Origin: Actinomadura spongiicola
GTDB taxonomy: Bacteria > Actinomycetota > Actinomycetes > Streptosporangiales > Streptosporangiaceae
Direction: 5' to 3'
Assembly: GCF_003432485.1 (NCBI RefSeq)
Contig: NZ_QVNQ01000010.1
Span: 239,548 to 303,547 of the forward strand
DNA: 64,000 nt
Part shown: positions 42,459 to 50,868 of the stretch, one piece after another
How positions within the stretch are numbered: the stretch's first letter is position 1
Layout of the letters: every line of letters begins with the position of its first letter
Notes under the pieces: model-generated
Seen by the model: only the letters and a program-made list of their open reading frames with translations
Database searches by the model: none
What the model was told of the DNA's origin: nothing
Program-made: the position numbers and the translations under genes

Positions 42459-44117
42459 GTGCTGGGTTTCGAGTCAGGGGTCGAAGAGTTTCCGGACGCC
42501 CTGCTGGGGCGCGTCGCGAACGTGAGGCCGCTCGCGGTCGGCGGCGAGGCGGTCGTGTTCCTCGTGGAGCCGGACGGCGACTGGTGCCACGGAGCGTCCG
42601 AGGCCGTGATCAAGGTCAACAAGGCGGCCCGGGTGGACCACCACCAGATGCGGCTGCTGTCCCTGCACCAGTTCGTCAGGCACGTCCCCCGGATCTTCGA
42701 CTACGGCGACATCGAGGTGCGCGGCGAGACCGTCGGATGGATGGCCCAGGAGTACTGCCCGCACGGATCGCTGCACGACGTGATCCACGGACACGCGGCG
42801 CCCACCGGCGACCTGGAACGGCGCCTGATCATCGCCGAACTCGCGGACTGCCTGAACTTCTGGGTCGTCGAGCAGGGGCTGACGCACACCGATGTGAAGC
42901 CCGCCAACATCCTGGTGCGGTCACGCGACCCCTATGAGCTGCTCATCGGCGACTTCGGGGGGACGGCCCGCGACGTCCGGGAGCGGGCGCCGAACGTGCG
43001 GGCACCGAGCGGACGGGCACCCGGCAGGCAGACATCGAGCAAGAAGACGCCGATCAAGCAGGCGGCGGGTGGACGGATGGCGTTCACCCTGTCCTACGCC
43101 TCACCCGAGACGCTGCGCGGCCGTCGCGGCGCCCCGGCGGCCTGGTGGGCGCTCGGGATCATCGCCTACGAGCTGCTCCTGCGCCGCAAGCCGTACGCGG
43201 CCATGACCCGCGAGGAGGTGCGGGCGATGCTGCTGGACGGGCGGCGTCCGGCGTTGACCGACGTCGACGATCCGGACTGGCGCCGGTTGATCGAAGGCCT
43301 GCTGACCGTCGAGCCGGAGCGACGCTGGGGCTACGAGCAGGTGGCCGCGTGGGCGGCCGGCCCGAAGCGACGGCTGCGCTTCAACGGCCGCACGTACCGG
43401 AAGGTCGAACATCTCGTCGACGACCTGGAGCAGAACTGGGCGACGGGCATCGGCTGGCTGGCCGCGAACGGCGGCGGGGTCGCCGACTGGCTCGTCGAAC
43501 TCGGCGCGAGCGACGGCGAGGTGACGTACCTGCGCGGCCTCACCTCCGGCCGGGCGGCGCGGGCGCTGGGCAGGCTCACGGCGAGCGTCCTGCCCGATGT
43601 GACGCCCCGGTACGAGGGGCGTCCGATCAGCGCGTCGGGGCTGCTGGAGCTGGCGCAGCGCGGGGACGCCGAGCAGCGGTTGCTGCGCAAGGCGTTGCTG
43701 GACGGCGCGCTGGAGTACGCGGCCGGGCACCGCTGCGCCCATCCCGGCTGCCGGGGACGGTGCGCCGTCCTCGACCGGGTCGACGCGGAGGTCCCCGAGA
43801 TCGTGGATTTCGTGGCGGCGAAGGTCGGTTGGCTGCGCGACCGGATCGTCCGGAGCTACCGGGGGCGGGCCCCGGCAGAACTGCCGTCCGACCGCGAACT
43901 GACGATGGTGTGGGCGTGGGCGACCGAGTTGACGCTCTGGCCCCAGGCCGCCGGCCGGGCCCGCGCGCTGGCCGTCGGGGTGAGGTCCGACGTGCCCTGG
44001 TGGCTCGACCGGCGGCGGATCGCCGAGACCGCCGATCCGGCGACCGTGGAGGGGCGGGGCCACCTGGTCGTGACGCTGCTGCTCGCCGGGCACGCCCGGC
44101 GCGCGGCCGCTCAGTAG
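42459..44117 (+). CDS. Ser/Thr protein kinase, catalytically intact
   Basis: 552 residues from GTG 42459 with a GGGGAGGG box upstream. Kinase landmarks are present: nucleotide-binding Lys52 (AVIKVNK), catalytic loop HTDVKPAN (Asp145, Asn150), DFG at 165-167 and SPE in place of APE. A basic insert of about 30 residues lies between DFG and SPE. Residues 300-550 form a helical C-terminal domain with a small Cys-rich site (CAHPGCRGRC). No transmembrane segment is seen. The gene ends head-on with the zinc-ribbon GTPase gene, overlapping by 7 bases, so it likely belongs to the same functional set. Confidence 0.82.
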   Translation: MLGFESGVEEFPDALLGRVANVRPLAVGGEAVVFLVEPDGDWCHGASEAVIKVNKAARVDHHQMRLLSLHQFVRHVPRIFDYGDIEVRGETVGWMAQEYCPHGSLHDVIHGHAAPTGDLERRLIIAELADCLNFWVVEQGLTHTDVKPANILVRSRDPYELLIGDFGGTARDVRERAPNVRAPSGRAPGRQTSSKKTPIKQAAGGRMAFTLSYASPETLRGRRGAPAAWWALGIIAYELLLRRKPYAAMTREEVRAMLLDGRRPALTDVDDPDWRRLIEGLLTVEPERRWGYEQVAAWAAGPKRRLRFNGRTYRKVEHLVDDLEQNWATGIGWLAANGGGVADWLVELGASDGEVTYLRGLTSGRAARALGRLTASVLPDVTPRYEGRPISASGLLELAQRGDAEQRLLRKALLDGALEYAAGHRCAHPGCRGRCAVLDRVDAEVPEIVDFVAAKVGWLRDRIVRSYRGRAPAELPSDRELTMVWAWATELTLWPQAAGRARALAVGVRSDVPWWLDRRRIAETADPATVEGRGHLVVTLLLAGHARRAAAQ

Positions 44118-45238
44118 AAGGACTGCGGGTCGTCCATGGACACCTCCGGCTGCTCCATGTCGATCTTCGGTAGCAGTCCGGCCATGCTGAACAGCGACAG
44201 CAGCGGGCGCAGCACCCGCTTCGGCCCGAAGCCCTCGTCGGGGAACTCGGTCGCGTCCTCCCGCGGCTTCGAGACGCCCGACGCGGACGCGAAATGGATG
44301 GTGACCTGCGACCCCGACTCCATGGGGTCCAGCCAGTGGCCCGCGCCGTGCCGCTTCAGGAAGGCCCCCGCGTCCACGGTCTCCACCAACACGCTGCGCA
44401 GGTCGTTGAGGTGGCTCTCGTCCCTGCGGCGAAGCCAGTCCGTGACGGTGGCGTCGTCGTCGAGACCGTCCAGCATGTCCGACTTGGCGACGACGATGAC
44501 GGCCGGGGGAAGCCCGCCATTGCCGGTGGCCCGGGTGCGCTCCAGCTGCTCGATCGCGTGCGTGAAGCCCGGGTCGGGAACCCAGTCGCGCCAGCCGTCG
44601 CCGGACCTGAGCCTGCTGCCGTCCGCGACGTAGATGACCGCGTCGGCCGCGCTCATGAACGGCGTGTCGTCGTAGCTGAACCTCCGGTAGTGCTCGCCGG
44701 GGACGTCGAAGAACCCGACCGCGTGGGTCCGGCCCGTCTGCCGGCTCTGCACCCGCAGGGCGTACGCGAACTCGGGGCGCCCGGGACGGGTGCCTCCCAG
44801 AACCTCGTGGCGCACCAGGAACGGGGTGACGCGTTCGTCGTAGAACCGCTGCCGCATCCGGCCGTCGAGCGGCCCGATCCGCAGCTCGCGCCCGATCAGC
44901 GGGCGGCTCCGCTCAAGCTGGGCGATCATCGCGGTGAGCAGGTGCGTCTTCCCGGCGGCGCTGTCGCCGACCAGGCCGATGACGAGCGGCTCCATGTACC
45001 CGTAGTCGGCGGGCAGCAGGTGCGGCTCGCCGTTGCCCCGGCACAGCCGCATGGCGCCGAGCGTCCGATGCCGGTAGTGCGTCTCCGACTCGTCCGGTCC
45101 GGGTGTGAGGACCTCCGGCCCGGACGGTGTCTCCTTCACCAGCGGCACTTCGCCGAAGTCGAACCAGTCGAGCTGGTTCAGGCAGTACGGGCAGGTCGTG
45201 AGGCGCCGTTCGACCTGGCCGGGAAACGGTTCGGTCAT
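44111..45238 (-). CDS. Zinc-ribbon TRAFAC-type GTPase, first copy
   Basis: 375 residues from ATG 45238. An N-terminal half zinc ribbon (CPYCLNQLDWFD) precedes the GTPase core: P-loop GDSAAGKT near 96, G3-like FDVPGE near 178 and TKxD-like VAKSD near 245. The C-terminal part is alpha/beta (VTIHFASASGVSK). It is clearly paralogous to the protein at 50865-52166, sharing the CPYCL-DW start, the DVPGE switch and the RVLRPLLSL end. It overlaps the pseudokinase gene by 4 bases and is probably controlled by it. Confidence 0.78.
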   Translation of the reverse strand: MTEPFPGQVERRLTTCPYCLNQLDWFDFGEVPLVKETPSGPEVLTPGPDESETHYRHRTLGAMRLCRGNGEPHLLPADYGYMEPLVIGLVGDSAAGKTHLLTAMIAQLERSRPLIGRELRIGPLDGRMRQRFYDERVTPFLVRHEVLGGTRPGRPEFAYALRVQSRQTGRTHAVGFFDVPGEHYRRFSYDDTPFMSAADAVIYVADGSRLRSGDGWRDWVPDPGFTHAIEQLERTRATGNGGLPPAVIVVAKSDMLDGLDDDATVTDWLRRRDESHLNDLRSVLVETVDAGAFLKRHGAGHWLDPMESGSQVTIHFASASGVSKPREDATEFPDEGFGPKRVLRPLLSLFSMAGLLPKIDMEQPEVSMDDPQSFY

Positions 45239-46536
45239 GAGAACACCACCAGGAGGAGGATGACGGCCACGAGCGCGCTCGCGGCGACCCACACGAGCGG
45301 ATGCGGACGGCGCCTGCCGTCCTCGTCGACACGGAAGGGGAAGTCCTGCGGCAGGGAGCCGGGTTCTGGTCGAGGCCGCCGGGACGGGGCCGGATCGGCC
45401 CCCGGCACCGCCGGCTGTGCGGGCTGGCCGTGCATGTTCGTCAACCTCTCGACGAGATACTTCCTGAACTGGCGGTCTTCACGGTCGTCCAGCGGGTCGG
45501 ACGGGTCGTCGCCCAGTCGGCGCGTCGTCCCCGTGTCCGTGTGCGTCCTCGTGTCCTGGTGTGTCCTCGTGTCCTGGTGTGTCCTCGCGTCCTGCTGTGT
45601 TTTCGCGTCCTGCTGAGTCTTCGCGTCCTGGTGTGTCCTCGCGTGCTGCGGCTTCACCGTGTTGTCGGGCGTCGGTCCGATGTTGTGCTGTGTCTCCGTG
45701 ACGTCCGCCTGCGTGGGCTCCCGGTCCTCTCTCCGCCCGGGACCGCGCGGCGGCACCGCCCTTCTCGGACGGGCGGGACGCGGCCACCCCGTCATCGCGG
45801 CCAGCAGGTCCTCGGCGGTGGGGGACTCGCCCTCGTACACGGGCCGCAGCACCATCGCGAGGCAGGGACGATGGGCCTTCAGATAGCGGAACTCCTCCTC
45901 GGCGGACCGGGTGACGTCCGCCTGGTAGCCGAACGCCGAACCTTCGCCGGAGGCGAGCCAGTAGAGCAGCCCGGCGGCGTTGCGCACGTCCCGGACGGCG
46001 CCGTCATCGTTGTCGGCCTCGTTGGTCGCCATGCTGAGGTCGGCGATCTGCAACCCTTCGCCGTCCCAGAACACGGTGGTGGACGAGATGGCACCGTGCA
46101 CGTACTTGTGGTCGGCCAGCACCTGCAACGCGGACAGCAGATCGTGGGTGGGCTGCCACAGCTCGTCCTCGGGGGGCACGGTCGTCGCGACCCGGTCGGC
46201 CAGCGCCCGGCCGCGCCGCCGCTGGATCAGCACGGCGCCGCCCTCCTCCGCGTCGAGGTCGTAGCCGAGCAGCTCGGCGAACCGGCTGTCGTCCGCGCCC
46301 GCCCACGCCAGGCCGCTGAGGACGAGGAGTTCGTTCTCGATCGCGCGTCTTCCCCTGTCCCCGGGGGCGACCTTGTACAGGCAGTCGACGTCCACGAGGC
46401 CGCCGCCCCGGACGGTGCCGTAGTGACCGATGAACCGGGTGCCCCTGACCTGGCCGCCGTCCAGGGTCAGCGTGAACTCGACCCGGTCATCGGCGGCGCC
46501 GGTGCGCGTCAGGAGCCGCGTGATCTCGGTGGTCAC
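45235..46536 (-). CDS. Membrane-anchored pseudokinase, first copy
   Basis: 433 residues from GTG 46536. Residues 1-265 have kinase-fold order (LYKVAPGD, then NELLVLSGL, VHGAISSTTVFWD and IADLSM), but the HRD aspartate is replaced (HGAI) and DFG reads ADLS, so catalysis is unlikely. A linker contains six hexapeptide repeats of the A-R/K-T-H/Q-Q-D type. A single hydrophobic span at the C-terminus (VWVAASALVAVILLLVVF) anchors it. The same layout occurs at 52169-53236. It overlaps the next gene by 4 bases and probably recruits its GTPase to the membrane. Confidence 0.72.
   Translation of the reverse strand: MTTEITRLLTRTGAADDRVEFTLTLDGGQVRGTRFIGHYGTVRGGGLVDVDCLYKVAPGDRGRRAIENELLVLSGLAWAGADDSRFAELLGYDLDAEEGGAVLIQRRRGRALADRVATTVPPEDELWQPTHDLLSALQVLADHKYVHGAISSTTVFWDGEGLQIADLSMATNEADNDDGAVRDVRNAAGLLYWLASGEGSAFGYQADVTRSAEEEFRYLKAHRPCLAMVLRPVYEGESPTAEDLLAAMTGWPRPARPRRAVPPRGPGRREDREPTQADVTETQHNIGPTPDNTVKPQHARTHQDAKTQQDAKTQQDARTHQDTRTHQDTRTHTDTGTTRRLGDDPSDPLDDREDRQFRKYLVERLTNMHGQPAQPAVPGADPAPSRRPRPEPGSLPQDFPFRVDEDGRRRPHPLVWVAASALVAVILLLVVFS
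45535..45642 (-). repeat. Six-fold 18-base coding tandem repeat
   Basis: 108 bases encoding six hexapeptides (ARTHQD, AKTQQD, AKTQQD, ARTHQD, TRTHQD, TRTHTD) in the linker between pseudokinase domain and membrane span. Unit-length changes keep the frame, so the linker can vary in length. Confidence 0.8.
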
Positions 46537-46556
46537 CCCATCACATCCCGTGTCGA

Positions 46557-47129
46557 TCAGTTCTGGTAGAAGAAGACGATGAGCTGGACCGCGCTGTTGC
46601 CCGCGCCGCCCGTCCAGGCCGCCCGGTAGATCGCCGCGCGGAAGCGTGGATCGCCGGACTTGATGGCCTTGGCGGCGTTCCGGCCGAGGATGACCCCGCT
46701 GTCGGTGTCGTCCCTGGCGCCGTAGACGAGGTAGAAGCCGACCTGCGCGTCCTCGCCGAGCTGTGCCTCGCATCGGGCGCGGCCGTCCGCGTCCCGCATC
46801 TCGGGTCCGTGCAGCCAGGACCGGCGCCTGCCGTCCACCGCCCGGTCGACCTTGGCGAGCAGGTCGGCGGTGGCGGCGCGGTCGCCGCCGAGCAGCCCGT
46901 CCGCCTGGACCGGGATCATGAACTCGCAGAAGTCCTGGCCGAGGACGCGCGGCCCCTGCGGTGTGGGCCGGTCGGCGCCCCGGGGGTCCGGCGGGATCTC
47001 GGCGGGACGCTGCACGGCCATCGCGACCAGGAACAGCACGAGCATCAGGTCGGCGAACAGCCAGCCCGCGAGATGGGCCGCGCTGAACCGGGAGGCCCGC
47101 CGCGACCGCCGGGACGCGCGCCCGCTCAC
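46557..47129 (-). CDS. Single-span MotB/TolR-like membrane protein
   Basis: 190 residues from ATG 47129. A basic N-terminus leads into one hydrophobic span (GWLFADLMLVLFLVAMA, about 22-39) with an aspartate (Asp27) in it, as in the proton-conducting helices of MotB/TolR/ZorB proteins. The extracytoplasmic part (40-190) is mixed alpha/beta with two Cys and is not a clear OmpA domain. It overlaps the two-span coiled-coil gene by 4 bases, as MotA/MotB-type pairs do. The stator idea is inference from one span and its Asp. Confidence 0.5.
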   Translation of the reverse strand: MSGRASRRSRRASRFSAAHLAGWLFADLMLVLFLVAMAVQRPAEIPPDPRGADRPTPQGPRVLGQDFCEFMIPVQADGLLGGDRAATADLLAKVDRAVDGRRRSWLHGPEMRDADGRARCEAQLGEDAQVGFYLVYGARDDTDSGVILGRNAAKAIKSGDPRFRAAIYRAAWTGGAGNSAVQLIVFFYQN

Positions 47130-48304
47130 CGTGGCCCGTCCTCGTCCGCGTGGCGCTCGCTCGCGTCCCGCGCGTACGCGACGAACGCGCGGGACTCGGC
47201 GACGAGGTCCTCCAGCCGGTCGAGCGCCACGCCGAGCCGGTCGGTGCTCGTGACGAGCCGGTTCACCGAGCCGCTGATCAGCTCGTGGCCGGAGTCCTGG
47301 TAGTGCCGGACGGTGTCGGCGTGGTCGGTGGCGGCGAGCGCCGCCCGTTCGACCTGCGTGACCAGGGCGGCGAGTTCGGTGCGCAGTTCGCGTTGCCCGG
47401 CGGCGATGTCGTCCTGCAACGCCCGGAACGCCTCCAGCGTCTCGGCGGGCGCCCGCATCGCCTCAAGCGCCCGTTCCAGGGCCGCGGACTTGTCGATCCA
47501 GGCCTGGACGGCCTCCTCGATCCGTTTGCCGGTGCTGGTCTCCAGCGCCGCGCGGATCTCCTCGGCGGTGCTCGCCAGCCGGTCGACGAGCCCGCCGACG
47601 CTGGTCTCCAACCGGCGGACCAGCCCGCGGACGTCCCGGTAGGACATCTGGTCGTCCGGCGTCCCGGCGAGCAGATGCGTCGCCAGCGCCAGGTCCTGGG
47701 TGATCCGCACGCGCTCGTCCTCGAAGCGGGGACGGTCGAGCCGGTTCTCGCACGCGTTCACCGCGATCGCGAACACGATCACGACCGTGACGGTGACGAC
47801 GACCCACCAGGCCGTGGTCGACAGCGGGTCGAAGTCCTGGACGCCCTGCCTGATGTGGTCGCGCCGGAACGAACCTGCCTGCCAGCCGAGCAGGAACGAG
47901 GACTCGCTGCCCGCCTTGCCGTAGGCGCTGAGCGCCTCGTGAAGCTTCAGCCACGTGATCAGGATCGGCACGAAGACGAGCACGTCCCGCAGCAGCCGCG
48001 CCCAGAACAGCACCAGTTCCAGGGCGCGGGACGGCGCGGGTTCGGGCAGCAGCGCGTCGGCCGGGTAGGCGGTGACGAGGTCGACGCCCGCCAGGGCGCG
48101 GCCACTGGCGGGGTCGAGATCACGGGCCAGCCGTCGCAGCAGCACGGGGCCGGTCGCGTCCGCGTCGCGGGCCTGCCTGTCCGCCTTCGCGGCGTACCCG
48201 TCCAGCCGTTGGCTGACGAGGCGCAGCCGCTCGTCGGCGGTCAGGGGGTCCGCGGCGGACCGGCGGTCGGTGCCGCTCGCGGCGGGGGCCGAAGGTGGGG
48301 CCAT
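47126..48304 (-). CDS. Two-span membrane protein with long coiled-coil tail
   Basis: 392 residues from ATG 48304, which overlaps the GAP1-like stop by one base. There are two hydrophobic spans at about 95-118 and 164-186, with a soluble loop between. Residues 190-370 are a charged coiled coil (LVRRLETSVGGLVDRLASTA; AAGQRELRTELAALVTQVE). ZorA of the Zorya defence system also joins membrane helices to a long coiled tail and pairs with a MotB-like protein, but ZorA has more helices. It likely forms a complex with the next gene product. Confidence 0.6.
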   Translation of the reverse strand: MAPPSAPAASGTDRRSAADPLTADERLRLVSQRLDGYAAKADRQARDADATGPVLLRRLARDLDPASGRALAGVDLVTAYPADALLPEPAPSRALELVLFWARLLRDVLVFVPILITWLKLHEALSAYGKAGSESSFLLGWQAGSFRRDHIRQGVQDFDPLSTTAWWVVVTVTVVIVFAIAVNACENRLDRPRFEDERVRITQDLALATHLLAGTPDDQMSYRDVRGLVRRLETSVGGLVDRLASTAEEIRAALETSTGKRIEEAVQAWIDKSAALERALEAMRAPAETLEAFRALQDDIAAGQRELRTELAALVTQVERAALAATDHADTVRHYQDSGHELISGSVNRLVTSTDRLGVALDRLEDLVAESRAFVAYARDASERHADEDGPR

Positions 48305-50868
48305 CAGTCGTTCTGTCCTGTCGGTGTCCGGCGCGGTTCGCTCGGGAGTACCGTGGGCGGCTTCGTGACGGTCACGGTCACGGTCGGGGTCACCCGGCGG
48401 GGCGGGTCATCGTCCGAGTCGCCTCGCACGAGCAGAATGGAAATGATCAGCGCCAGCACGAGCGCGAGGACTCCACCGCTGATGAGCGCGTTGCGGTTGA
48501 GCCCCAACCCGGCGGCGAGCTCCTTGGAGCCGTCTTCGCCGGTCTGGTGTCGGTGGTCTTCGCCGGAACGGCCGTCCGCCGCGTCGTTGCCGCCGAAGGA
48601 CGGGGGCCGCTTCGGTCCGCCCTGCGGGATCGGGTCCTGAGGGGACGGCGCGGGCGCCGGCTCCGGAACCGGTTCGACCTGCGGGGGACGGAAATGCGGG
48701 CCGCGCGTGATCCGGCGGACCAGGTCCTCCGGCAGCCCCAGTCCGACGGCGTGCCGCTGCGTCTCGCCGACCAGGACGGGCAGCACCGCGTCCGCACCGG
48801 CCGCAGCGAGGACGGCCAGCCCGAACAGCGGCGGCCCGCCCAGCGCGAGGAGTTCCTGGACGTCGGCGACGCTCAGGCCCGCGCCGTCCTGCGTCGCCCG
48901 GTCCCCCACGAGGTAGGCGCTGCCGATGAAGTTCCCGTAGGCGGCGAGGCGACGGTCGGGTGCCGCCTGCCACGCCGACTCGACCAGGTCGATCAGGAAG
49001 CCGTTCTCCAGCAGCGCCCTGCGGTTCGCGCGACGCGCGTCGGCGTCGTGGTCGCGGGCTTGCAGCAGGGCGCACACGGACACGAGCAGGCCCGGCTGCC
49101 CCGGCCGGGCCGCCAACCCGAGGATGAGGTCGGCGCTGCTGAACCGGCGCAGCAGCTCTTCCAGAACCACCGGTGGCGCGTTCCGGTTGTAGGCGTGCGC
49201 CGCCACCTGGAACACGAGGTCGCGGCGTTCGACCACGGCGCCGACCGCCGTCCACGGCCGGTACTCCGTCAGCGCGGCGTCCATCGGCAACGCGCCCAGC
49301 ACGGCCTTCATGTCGACGATCGGGGCGCCGTAGGCCAGGTGCAGGACGATCCGGTAGAGGTGGGTCTCCTCCTCGGCGGTCGCGTCGCCGGCCGCCACCA
49401 GCCGGTGGATCGTCTCGTGGAACGTCCCGGTCTCCCGCAGCAGCGCGCGGACCCTCTCGTTCCCCGCCCGATCCGTCGAGCGGCGCCACCGGTCGTAGGC
49501 GGCGCGCATGAAGTGCAGGGCCGCGTCGGTCTGGCCCTCGGCCGCCATCGACGCGGCCCAGCGCAGCAGGTCGTCCACGGGAATGCCGTGCAGCGCCTTC
49601 CCGACGGTCGGGTCGGCCGTCACCTCGACGCCGAACCAGAGCGCGAAGTACACCGCCTCGTACTGGTGCCACGGGGTGACCGTCGTGAGCCCGCCGAACC
49701 AGTTCGCGAGGACGCGGGACGCCTCGACGACCGTGATGTCCATCCGCCGCGCCGCGTCCGCCAACTGCTCGGCCACGTCCCGCGACTCCCGGGCCTCGGC
49801 CAGGTACCGCTCCGCAGCGAGGACGCGCAGCGTCCGGGCGGCGTTGCCGAGCCCGCGCGGCGGGCCCGCGGCCCAGCGGCGCAGCCGGTCGGCGAACTCC
49901 GCCGCGCCGACGTGCCGCAGCTCGGCGCGCATCCGGTCCTGCCCGGACGGCCCGTCGAGGTGGCGGCGCGCGTCGTCGTCGAGCGTCCCGGCGATCGCGC
50001 GGTCGATGAGATCCAGGACCTTCGTCGCCCGTTGGTGCTCGCTCTCCACCCAGTCCAGAAGCGCGGCCGGGGTGGGCAACGGCGCCGGCGGCGGGGCCGC
50101 GTCCGGCAGAGCGGCGAGCAGCATCGCGCCCCGGTCGAGCCGGGCGTCGCCGGTCGGCGCCGTGGTCAGTCGGACGCGGTCACGGCGCGCGTCGTCCAGC
50201 TTCGACACCAGCAGGCGGGGCCGCAGCTCGGGACGGGTGACGGTCGCGCCGAGCATCATCGTCCACGGCTCGTCGCCGGCCACCCCGCCCAACCGGCGGA
50301 CGAGCCCGGCGACCAGGTCGAGATCGCCCGGCGCGATGTCCGCGAGGTAGCGGTCCGTGGGCGCCGCGAGCACGCCGGCGAGCAGCCCCGCCAGCGGCTC
50401 GTGCCGCACCGGGAACGCGTCCAGGGCCGTGCGGGCGAACTCCCGAAGCTCCGCCGCGTCCCAGGGCGACAGGGAATCGGGCAGGCCGGGCATGTCGTCG
50501 GAGGTCACCCAGCCGGGCCAGGCGTGCAGGCCGAGCGCGAGCCGCGCGTCGACGGTCGCGGCGGGCCCGATCAACGCGTGCACGAGCTGGGAGACCCGGC
50601 CGTTGGCGTCCCGGGCCGGCAGCAGCCGCAACGCGACACCATGCTGCCCGAGCCGCAGCGCCCCCAGCGCGACGCACTCGGGGGCGCCGTGGTGCCACTG
50701 CCCGACGGCCGCGTCGCCCCCCACCAGACGGTCGGTCCACAGCCGCAGGGCGTCCCTGTCCAGCGAGGTCGCGACGGGACCGAGGCCGTTGCCGCCGACG
50801 AGCAGCCGTTCCGACCAGGCGAAAACGATGTGGTCGACGCGGTCGGGCGAAGGCGCGGAACCGCTCAT
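48304..50868 (-). CDS. GAP1-type protein with C-terminal membrane anchor
   Basis: 854 residues from ATG 50868. The N-terminus (VDHIVFAWSERLLVGGNGLG) resembles the other class of GTPase-associated protein 1 N-terminal domain. The middle (180-700) is long and helical. A Pro-rich linker follows, then one hydrophobic span near 800 (LISGGVLALVLALIISILLV) and a short Thr/Pro tail. It lies directly after the zinc-ribbon GTPase gene with an ATGA overlap. The length and position mirror the protein at 26504-28984 in the other operon, but this one is membrane-bound. Confidence 0.62.
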   Translation of the reverse strand: MSGSAPSPDRVDHIVFAWSERLLVGGNGLGPVATSLDRDALRLWTDRLVGGDAAVGQWHHGAPECVALGALRLGQHGVALRLLPARDANGRVSQLVHALIGPAATVDARLALGLHAWPGWVTSDDMPGLPDSLSPWDAAELREFARTALDAFPVRHEPLAGLLAGVLAAPTDRYLADIAPGDLDLVAGLVRRLGGVAGDEPWTMMLGATVTRPELRPRLLVSKLDDARRDRVRLTTAPTGDARLDRGAMLLAALPDAAPPPAPLPTPAALLDWVESEHQRATKVLDLIDRAIAGTLDDDARRHLDGPSGQDRMRAELRHVGAAEFADRLRRWAAGPPRGLGNAARTLRVLAAERYLAEARESRDVAEQLADAARRMDITVVEASRVLANWFGGLTTVTPWHQYEAVYFALWFGVEVTADPTVGKALHGIPVDDLLRWAASMAAEGQTDAALHFMRAAYDRWRRSTDRAGNERVRALLRETGTFHETIHRLVAAGDATAEEETHLYRIVLHLAYGAPIVDMKAVLGALPMDAALTEYRPWTAVGAVVERRDLVFQVAAHAYNRNAPPVVLEELLRRFSSADLILGLAARPGQPGLLVSVCALLQARDHDADARRANRRALLENGFLIDLVESAWQAAPDRRLAAYGNFIGSAYLVGDRATQDGAGLSVADVQELLALGGPPLFGLAVLAAAGADAVLPVLVGETQRHAVGLGLPEDLVRRITRGPHFRPPQVEPVPEPAPAPSPQDPIPQGGPKRPPSFGGNDAADGRSGEDHRHQTGEDGSKELAAGLGLNRNALISGGVLALVLALIISILLVRGDSDDDPPRRVTPTVTVTVTKPPTVLPSEPRRTPTGQND

